Assembly: GCF_018812025.1 (NCBI RefSeq)
Contig: NC_063054.1
Span: 5,878,582 to 5,942,581, forward strand
Direction: 5' to 3'
Length of the DNA stretch: 64,000 nt
DNA from: Megalobrama amblycephala
Taxonomy: Eukaryota > Chordata > Actinopteri > Cypriniformes > Xenocyprididae
The notes under the pieces are model-generated. The model was given only the letters and a program-made list of their open reading frames with translations. It did not search any database and was not told the origin of the DNA. A program made the translations under genes and the position numbers. Shown one piece after another: positions 56,779-64,000 of this stretch (its first letter is position 1; each line of letters begins with the position of its first letter).

Positions 56779-57002
56779 ATCTCTTGAAACGCCTGACATG
56801 AGCCTTTTAGGGCTGGCATTCACACAGAGCACCTAATTTTGTTTGCTCAGGGGGAAGCCCAATGGTTTCCTCTCTGTCTCTCAATCTCTATGGATATTGT
56901 ACACTAAAAAAAAAATTATACTTCGGACCAATTTTTAAAGTACGCCTCATATTTTATGTTACATAGTAATAAAGAAAATTTGTGCTGTAAAGCTAGCTAG
57001 CA
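56779..57002. other. Anonymous sequence
   Basis: Nothing recognised. If the upstream exon is real this would be its 3' UTR, but no clear AATAAA is placed near it. Confidence 0.25.
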
Positions 57003-57205
57003 TCACATCAACACTCTGTCAACAAACCAGCAAATGCAACAAACCAGCAAAGACATGAGGGAAGGAAGCACAATATAAAGGGACCAGAGCACATGAGGAT
57101 CAGGTGAGCACAATTAGTGAAACGAGGACTAAACAAGGGGGCGTGGTAACAGCAAACAAGGAGGAAGAACAAGAGGAGCACATGGTAAACACAAACAAAG
57201 ACATA

Positions 57206-57875
57206 CCCTGCGTTCCATTCAGAAGGGCTCATCCCTATGCCCTAATCCCTTCAAAGGGTTTACCCTCCGGAGTGAGAGCTTCGAAGGGATGAAGGGTGAA
57301 GGGATCAAAAAAACTCTTCTTTTGGAATGCACTTGTGCATCATCTTAACGAGACAATCAAGGAGGAGTAGATTGTGCAAGCTGCGCCCTTTATTTAACGT
57401 TAGTTTATTTATTTATTTATTTTAGGTTTAGCGCATGTAGGCTATATTGTATTTATGTATTTTAAACATTTGAATGGACTGATAAAGGGAGCTGTAAAGT
57501 ATTTTTGTTGAAGTAGAAAGTCGTTTTGACCATAATAATGTACCAAATCTAACTCATATAAACATTAAGCTACAGTAGTACAGAAAAATATTATATATTT
57601 AAAATATGTATAAAATATTATACATACCTTTATAGTTAATCGAACTCTGAGCCTCCTGTACCCATTCTGTGACGTCAAACTTCCCTGTGCAAAGGATCAT
57701 GGGGGCCCGAAGTGTCCATCAGTTGTTCCCTTCGAAATCCTTAATTCCGAAGGGCCCTTTGAAGTGGCCAGTTTTGAGCACTTCGGTTTGGAACGACCCT
57801 TCAATATGGCGGCCATGATTATTTTCACTCCGAAGTGCCCTTCGGAGGGCGATATATCCCGTTTGGAACGCACTG
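57206..57875. mobile_element. DNA element with 'gcgttcc' inverted ends
   Basis: 'ccctgcgttccattcagaag' at the left and 'cccgtttggaacgcactg' at the right are inverted. The subterminal regions repeat 'cccttcgaag'-type units. Target duplication not evident. Non-coding. Confidence 0.6.
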
Positions 57876-58667
57876 TTAGCCACATGCTCAAGCACAAGAC
57901 AAATGAAGAAACATTAAAGCTGCTGTCCGCAATTTTTCCTCTTTGTCGCCATCTCTGTTTGAAACATGCGATTGCAGTCATATGCGGAACAGTTATCTGT
58001 ACGTGCGTTGTGCCTCGGCACAGCTCGTCAGCGCGGATGAATCTAGTGCTTGCAGTCAGTCACCGCACCGGTGTGGATACTGAACTACAGAATCACAGAT
58101 TCTACATCTTGAAAGTATGACCAATATAAGAATTTTTACTGGAAAATATCATCTGAACAAGTAAGTAACATGTCTGACACTTTTGTTTTGACCAACTGAG
58201 GAAAAAAGCATTAGGCCTACAATAAATTGCGCTGCCAATGATGATTAAATCTAACGATCGCTTAGCTCGGATCACGTCAAACCGTGCACATGAATATTAC
58301 TGTTATATTGTTCTCAAATTGTTATTGTTAACAACATCAGCATTGCGTGACTGTGTATTTAGTGTGTATTAGCGTTACCTGTAGATTTCAATTTCTGTAG
58401 TCACTCCACAGTCCAAGTCTTTTGCTTTTTGGCTACGGCTGAATCTCCAGCTGTCACTGATGATTGTCATTTGAACCTTTCTGGATTACAATCCACCATC
58501 AAAATTATTAGTTTAATTATTTCAGCTGCTGTGAGAAAAGGCTATAAATGTGCCGCTACTGGCAGCATCCTCACATGATGTAACTGACTAGCCTCTCGAC
58601 GGGACTCCTTCCTTTGTTTACAGACGTGATGTAATGACGCACAGAGGAACTGCTGCATGCTCAAATT

Positions 58668-59781
58668 CAGTGGTGGGTAGTAACGAAGTACATTTACTTC
58701 GTTACATGTACTTGAGTAGTTTTTTGGAAAATTTTTACTTTTTAGAGTAGATTAAAATGTGGGTACTTTTACTTTAACTTGAGTAAATTTGTAATGAAAA
58801 ATCTGTACTTTTACTTCGCTACAATGGGCGACGTTCCTCACGTTACTTTATTTTAATTCAATACTGTAAATGTTAAGAAATGCGTAGTTTATTCCAAGCG
58901 CGCTGTCTCTTTTTCATGAACGATGCCCGATTCACAAATGAATCACTCTTTTGAGTCGATTCTGTTCAAAGACTTGATCAAACAAGTTGGTAAAACTGTC
59001 TAAATTGATTCGCGAATCAGTTTGAATGATTTGTTCAGTTCCTGCAAGCGCTGAATCGTTTGAAGCGGTTTCTCACTCGGAGCGGATGAAGTGGCAGTGG
59101 CCCTTCAGTCAATTAAAAGCAAATCTGCAAATGCATCCAATTGTTTGCCAGCGCTGAAGACCTTTATTAGTTGAGCTGCGTATGCTGTCTGTGAACAATT
59201 ACACAGGTAACGTTAGGCCTATCGATTTCATTTGATTTCAATTCATGATACAGTCAATAGCCGACATTTTACAACCAAACCGATTATTACGCCACTATAA
59301 CAAGAGTATGTAGTATTTCTTTACCGTTTTTATGGTCATATGTTTTAATTTATACTTTAAATAAGCTACCATTGTTCAGAGAGTATGAAATGAACATCCG
59401 CCGTCCCGCGGTAGTTTGTGGTCGCCTAGCTATTGCGCAATGGCAGCGCCAGCGACCTGTTCGTCTTGAAAATGAACGCCTTTGCGTTGACACAGTTAAC
59501 CAGTTTACACGCGCCTGCTGAAATATACATTTGATTACATTTTGGAGAATAGACCGAAGAAGATCCAATCAATGTGTATTTGATCATTGTTTGTGTCATG
59601 TTCAGATATGAGCGCGAGCACATGTGAACAATTTTCTCTCTTCTTTCAAATGTAGCTGTATACGTTATTAATATAACGATATATTCGGGTTACAGATGCC
59701 AGAAATAATGCATGTCTCTTCTGTGTTTGTTGCAAAGATATCTAATTATGATAATAATTTAAATATCTATTTAATTATGCT

Positions 59782-59830
<49 letters not shown>

Positions 59831-59996
59831 TCAAAAAGTAACTAGTAACGAGCTACTTGAGTAGATTTTTATATGGATACTTTTTTACTCTTACTCAAGT
59901 AACTATTAGGATTATTACTTTTACTTTGAGTAAATATTTCTATAAGTACTTGTACTTTTACTTGAGTACAGTTTTTGGATACTCTACCCACCTCTG
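58668..59996. mobile_element. hAT-type element with 8-bp target duplication
   Basis: 'ctcaaatt' at 58660-58667 and 59997-60004 is a perfect 8-bp duplication. The ends 'cagtggtgggtagtaacg' and 'tactctacccacctctg' are inverted. Repeated 'acttgagta' and 'cttttactt' units fill the subterminal regions. A GT/TA microsatellite lies at 59784-59830. No complete transposase frame. Of the nested set it is the youngest. Confidence 0.92.
59784..59830. repeat. (GT)n(AT)n microsatellite
   Basis: About 16 GT units followed by AT units, within the hAT. Confidence 0.95.
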
Positions 59997-60228
59997 CTCA
60001 AATTTCCCGCGGAAATCCGCCATGTCGCTCTTATTATAAAACATTATTACAAGCTTACTGTTGTGAATCGAGACAAGATAATTAGATAGTAATTAGATAT
60101 TTGAACACTGACTGGTTATGTACTTGTTCAAAAGTTGATTTTGGATCATTTTTAACCAAAAAAAGTTGCGGACTGCAGCTTTAAACAAGGACAAAACAGA
60201 CAAGACTGTTAGGGCAGGATCCTGACAA

Positions 60229-61197
60229 TATCAAGATGCAATTCCTTGTGAATCTGGGCCATTAACAGTTGTAGTCAGCTTGACAGTAACAGAATCTCAT
60301 AATCCAAAATGAATAATGGGATTTACACCTACAGCATTAATGAATACAACATAAAAAATCTCTCTTGACAATGTTCAGGATAAATATATTCTGTTAATGG
60401 AAAGTGAAATATACTTTATTGTCCCCAAATGTAAATTTATGTTGGAATCCAATACAAAGTCTTCTAGAAATTATTTTATAAACAAAAAATGCATTAACTA
60501 AGATTTATTTGCTATGATGGCAAAACAGTGTTTAGCTGTGCTAAAATACACAAAATAATAGCACCTGATTTTTTTAGCTTCCGACTATGAATCCATCCAG
60601 TCAGAGGATAAAACTTCCCCTCTTCTCTTCTCTGATGACATGTTTACTGGCACAAGGGTGGGGCAGCCTGTCACTCACATGAGAGCTACCAATAGCAAAG
60701 CACAACCATCCAACCGTCCAATCAATTCCCCATAGACAAAACTCCTGTCCTACATTTTTTCTTGTTTGAGAAGTCATTTCACTTGGATACACATCACAAT
60801 AGGGAAGAAAAGACAATCAAGTTCCATTTCCGTTTCTTATTGTAAAACAATACGTTTTATTTTAAACAATTTTTATGACCTTGTAATGTCTAATCAAAAT
60901 GTCATAACTGGACCTTCTGCTGTAAATGACAGACTTCTTTCAGGTAAGGTTTGCAGGATTTTTCATTTTGGGGCCTTTTACACTACACTGATTTCAACTA
61001 AGGCAAAACTTTTTATATGCCATTCATTTACACAACAACGCCGTTTTGGGGGCCTGAAAAAGCAAACACAACATTTTTAACCTATTCACGGATCCGCGTG
61101 ATGGGGATCGTTTTGACAATGTTATCAATTTATGTGAAAAACGCAAAGGAAAAACCTTTCCATTTTTAGTACATCGTTGATGTGTAAACGTATCCTA
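60229..61197. other. Anonymous sequence
   Basis: The section near 60960-61197 has blocks ('cattcatttacacaacaacg', 'gtgtaaacgtatcct') of the same dispersed type as 40500-40920. No gene recognised. Confidence 0.3.
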
Positions 61198-61950
61198 AAG
61201 CCCGGGATACACTGCATGATTTTTGCAATCCTTTAAGATCATTACAATTCACACTGTGCGACATGCATCTATTAAACTTGGGTATGACATGCATGTAAAC
61301 TGTACGATGATGACACCTGTTGACTCGTAGGCTACGATGCAAGTTTCTATAGAAGAATAAAACTTCATCAGCATGCGCTAGTGATAAACAAAAAGACCAT
61401 GTTGAATCACACTTTGGCAGTTGTAGTTTTTATGTGTGCTGAAAATAAAAAGGAAGCAGCGAGAGAAGAAGGGAAAAGAGCTTGAGGTAAGCAGTTTTAA
61501 GTTTTAGCGCCATGTCGCATTTTTATTGGCTGGTCAGTAGACGTAGGTCATAGCAGCAGATACACTGTGCGTTGATCATACTGAATTTCTGACACTGTCA
61601 GAAATTGATCGTAGGCTATCTTTGCTCACAAGACCGGGAAAACGGCTGTCTTTGAACCTCTCACTGTACGACAAAGGACCACCGATTAAGAGCCACGATC
61701 ACAGAAATCGCCACGATTGTTTCACGATGGCAATCTTTCGTCTGGGAAGACATCGTGCCCACGGACCGTTGGCTGAATGTCTGATGCATATGGCACACTT
61801 AACTGGAAACACTTCAGGATTTTTGAAGTCGTCATCTGGTTGGTTGAATTCTACAGGATGTCCGGGAGATATGCGTGGTTATGATGCCAAACCCCCTTGC
61901 AGAAGAAGAACGCCGTCGTGTTTACAACTGTGACAATAGACTGCCCCAGG
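61198..61950. mobile_element. Possible DNA element starting 'gcccgggatacactgc'
   Basis: The left start 'agcccgggatacactgcatg' is a recurrent type of DNA-element end. A small frame near 61433, 'MCAENKKEAAREEGKRA', ends at a TGA immediately before a donor-like 'ggtaag'. The right end was not found. Confidence 0.35.
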
Positions 61951-62439
61951 GATGACGTGTTTTTGTAGGCCAACCCAGACGTTAGCGGCGCACGGGTTCC
62001 CTCGGTTGAAAGCCTATGCATTTTTCCCATAGACTTTTGGAAAATCGCAGAAAATAAGCTCTGTGTTTAACAAAGGGTTATGACACTTACACGTTTTGTC
62101 TATCAAGATCATCTTTACAAGTTAACACAACATTTATAGATTTTGAAGCCTAAATAAATTCCTCAGATATAGGCTAACAGTAGGCTATAACCCTGGATTT
62201 TCAAAAGTATGGAGTTTGCGGCTCCATTGTTGCAGTAAACTTGAACACATTCTTGAATGATTAATTTATTAGTGCACACCGATCTGTTATTGTAGGGACA
62301 TCGACTTTACATTTTCAACCCCTAAACATGACGCAAAACAAAACAAATTGTGATTGGTCGTCATGTCAGTCAAATGTCCTCTTGGGCGGTCCTTGGCCAA
62401 TGAAAGCTGTTCAAACCTCACTGCCATTTGGGACCGGGC

Positions 62440-62640
62440 CTATGTATAGGGAAGGTTTTGCCATAGACTGTAAAAAAATGGACGTAGTGTCCGTGACGTC
62501 AAGAGTTTGAACAGCAGTTTTGACGCAAAAAAGGCCGCGGCCATCTTAGCTGCACGTGACCGCACGTCACTCACGATAACTGAAAATGGGCAAAGAGGCG
62601 GGACGTATGGAGCCCATGCGACTTGTTGTGAAACCACGCC
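62440..62640 (-). repeat. Dispersed repeat fragment
   Basis: Contains 'catagactgtaaaaaaatgg' and 'gtccgtgacgtcaaga', blocks familiar from fish dispersed repeats. CpG-rich. Ends not defined. Confidence 0.35.
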
Positions 62641-62709
62641 CGCTGCTATTATCTTAGAATACTAAAATATTAATAAAGATAACAATATCATTAGAAAGTA
62701 CTAAAGGAT

Positions 62710-63120
62710 TAGGGAGAGTGGGTAATGTGAGACATCGGGTAATTGAGACACCCCCTGTATCTCTGCAACGGAACACATTTGTGGTTATGTGCAATTATGT
62801 TTTCAAGCCCCTCACATTTCCCCTTGGCCATGAAGGAGAGGACCTCATGTCTGTGCTAAGCATGTTTTTTTCACAAAAAATTGTTTTTGATGTAAAAGTA
62901 AATTTTCTTGCGGTCAACTTAATCAACTGTTGTGCCAAAGCAGACTGATTCAGGTAGAAAAACTTATATCATACATGTTGATGAACTATCAACATATAAA
63001 ACCATGTGTGATGCTAGCTGAAGATTAGCCTGAATTGCTAAGAGAGATAGTTTTTTTCTAAAATGTAGTGGTGGGGTAAAGTAGCAATGCTTTGGGGTAA
63101 AGTGAGACATGAGGCACAAG
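62710..63120. repeat. Dispersed repeat with 'gtgagac' motifs
   Basis: Begins 'gagagtgggtaatgtgagac' and ends near 'ggggtaaagtgagacatgag'. The recurring 'gt(a)aa(g)tgagac' units suggest an element interior or subterminal region. Ends not defined. Confidence 0.35.
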
Positions 63121-63513
63121 TTAAATTTAGTCTTAAAAATATTTTAATGTAATATTACATTGCATATGTTTTATTTTTAATGTCATAAACATTGTAGAAA
63201 AGCCATCCTGCCTAGGCAAAACACCAGGAAGACAACCTTGGGGCAAAACACCCCTCGAGGAAATGATGTGGCACATGTTCCTAAAAGTGATAAGTGAAGA
63301 AGTGCCTCAACCTAAAAGGCCTGGAGAGATGGAGAGAGCAACTCCTCATCTTTCCCTGTAACCTTCAGGGTGGAGTGTAGAGTAGGCCTAGTTGTAGAGT
63401 ATGACATAGGTTGATATTCTAATACAGGTGGGTCAGTCCTGTGTTCTGAGTCCCAGGCTGTTCTACTGGTTCTGATTGTGCTTTGCTCTGACCTCCAGAC
63501 ACTAGCTGGCTTA

Positions 63514-64000
63514 GGGTGCGTTCACACTTGTAGTTCGATTTGGTTGTTATTTGGTCCGGACCAAATAAGAAAAAAAAAAACATTTAGTCCTGGTCCAATT
63601 ACGTTCAGATTGGCAATTTTTCACCGAACCAAAAGATACCGAACCTTGAGGCATAGGGATACATTCACAATGTGATTGGTCAATTTTATGACGTATTGCC
63701 TATTTTGAACCGGAACTTAACAAAAATCCCAAACATGCTGTGTGCTAGTAAATGCGCTCATTGTGTGTGCATGAGTGCGTAGCTGTGTGTGATGGACTTT
63801 GGCCACTGGGAACTCGTGAAGAGCCATAAAATGTGTAAAGTATCAAAACAGCGGCAGGAATCCACCCACACAAACGAGACGAGCGTCTGATGCCTGTGAT
63901 GGGCAAACTCGCGCTTGACAAGAAAAACCGACATGCGTGAGGATTCTGTCCTTTTTAGGGCAGCGTTCCTATGTTCAAATGAACCGCACTGATGAGCAAT
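63514..64000. mobile_element. TTA-type (PIF/Harbinger-like) element, left end, runs off the window
   Basis: TTA at 63511-63513, then 'gggtgcgttcacacttgtag' and 'ggtccggaccaaat'. The start matches the other TTA elements in the window (34733, 8009). The right end is not within the window. Confidence 0.6.

Larger units (their letters stand above)
57918..60180. mobile_element. TTAA-flanked DNA element, interrupted by a hAT
   Basis: TTAA at 57914-57917 and 60181-60184. Ends 'agctgctgtccgcaattttt' and 'aaaagttgcggactgcagct' are inverted. After removal of the hAT at 58668-59996, 934 bp remain. No transposase. Confidence 0.8.
57003..60228 (-). mobile_element. LTR-like sequence, split by later insertions
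   Basis: Pieces 57003-57205, 57876-57913 and 60185-60228 join into one sequence. On the minus strand it starts 'tgtcaggatcctgccctaac' and contains 'ctttatattgtgc', a TATA-like box. It resembles the solo LTR types at 25788 and 53077. The far end is not clear. Confidence 0.4.

Overview
The window looks like a transposon-dense intergenic or intronic stretch of a ray-finned fish, most likely a cyprinid (zebrafish, carp or goldfish relatives). Reasons: the base composition is AT-rich, with long TA, CA, and GAAA microsatellites. There are many fish-type DNA transposons (Tc1, hAT, piggyBac-like, PIF/Harbinger-like, TTAA-flanked MITEs), a DIRS retrotransposon and an L2-type LINE tail. No long conserved host open reading frame is present. 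No intact host gene was found; one short possible terminal exon (about 56579-56778) is noted. All identifications come from reading the sequence, without database searches.

Layout. 1-5.4 kb: a hypothetical ORF, a TA tract, a 342-bp duplicated block, and a ~2.3-kb DNA element carrying a broken THAP zinc-finger exon. 5.4-9.6 kb: an inverted, nested cluster of TTA-flanked (PIF/Harbinger-like) elements, one of which keeps the start of a MADF-domain exon. 9.9-11.2 kb: a CA repeat and an L2-like LINE tail. 11.275-16.790 kb: a full-length but dead DIRS retrotransposon on the minus strand. It has its inverted termini, internal complementary region, gag-like, RT, RNase H and tyrosine-recombinase remnants. 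It carries an unusual 760-bp rearrangement that includes a 619-bp exact copy of sequence lying just outside the element. 18.69-20.26 kb: a TTAA-flanked element with ~490-bp inverted arms, an intact THAP exon and a small convergent ORF. 20.86-22.06 kb: a Tc1 element.

22-34 kb: mostly repeats and anonymous sequence, including a probable solo LTR, piggyBac-like remnants, a 33-bp perfect hairpin and tRNA-like SINE pieces. 34.68-36.95 kb: a second Tc1 element, with a TTA-flanked element inserted in its left inverted repeat. 37-41.7 kb: mostly unassigned. 41.778-43.584 kb: a small non-autonomous LTR retrotransposon whose 3' LTR is interrupted by the middle of a Tc1 transposase, so that one 427-codon frame runs through three unrelated pieces. 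44.8-46.3 kb: a DNA element holding a piggyBac-like remnant.

47.08-49.32 kb: a hAT-type element with a perfect 8-bp target duplication and two TTAA MITEs inside. 50-54.2 kb: MITEs, three Tc1-like fragments and a solo LTR with a perfect 5-bp duplication. 55.67-56.45 kb: a TTAA-flanked piggyBac-like MITE. 57-60.23 kb: nested insertions (LTR-like sequence, then a TTAA element, then a hAT). 60.2-64 kb: dispersed repeats and the left end of a TTA-flanked element that runs out of the window.

The coding pieces belong to mobile elements and nearly all are broken. The interest lies in insertion order, exact target duplications, elements that could mobilise smaller relatives, and chimeric or template-copied junctions.
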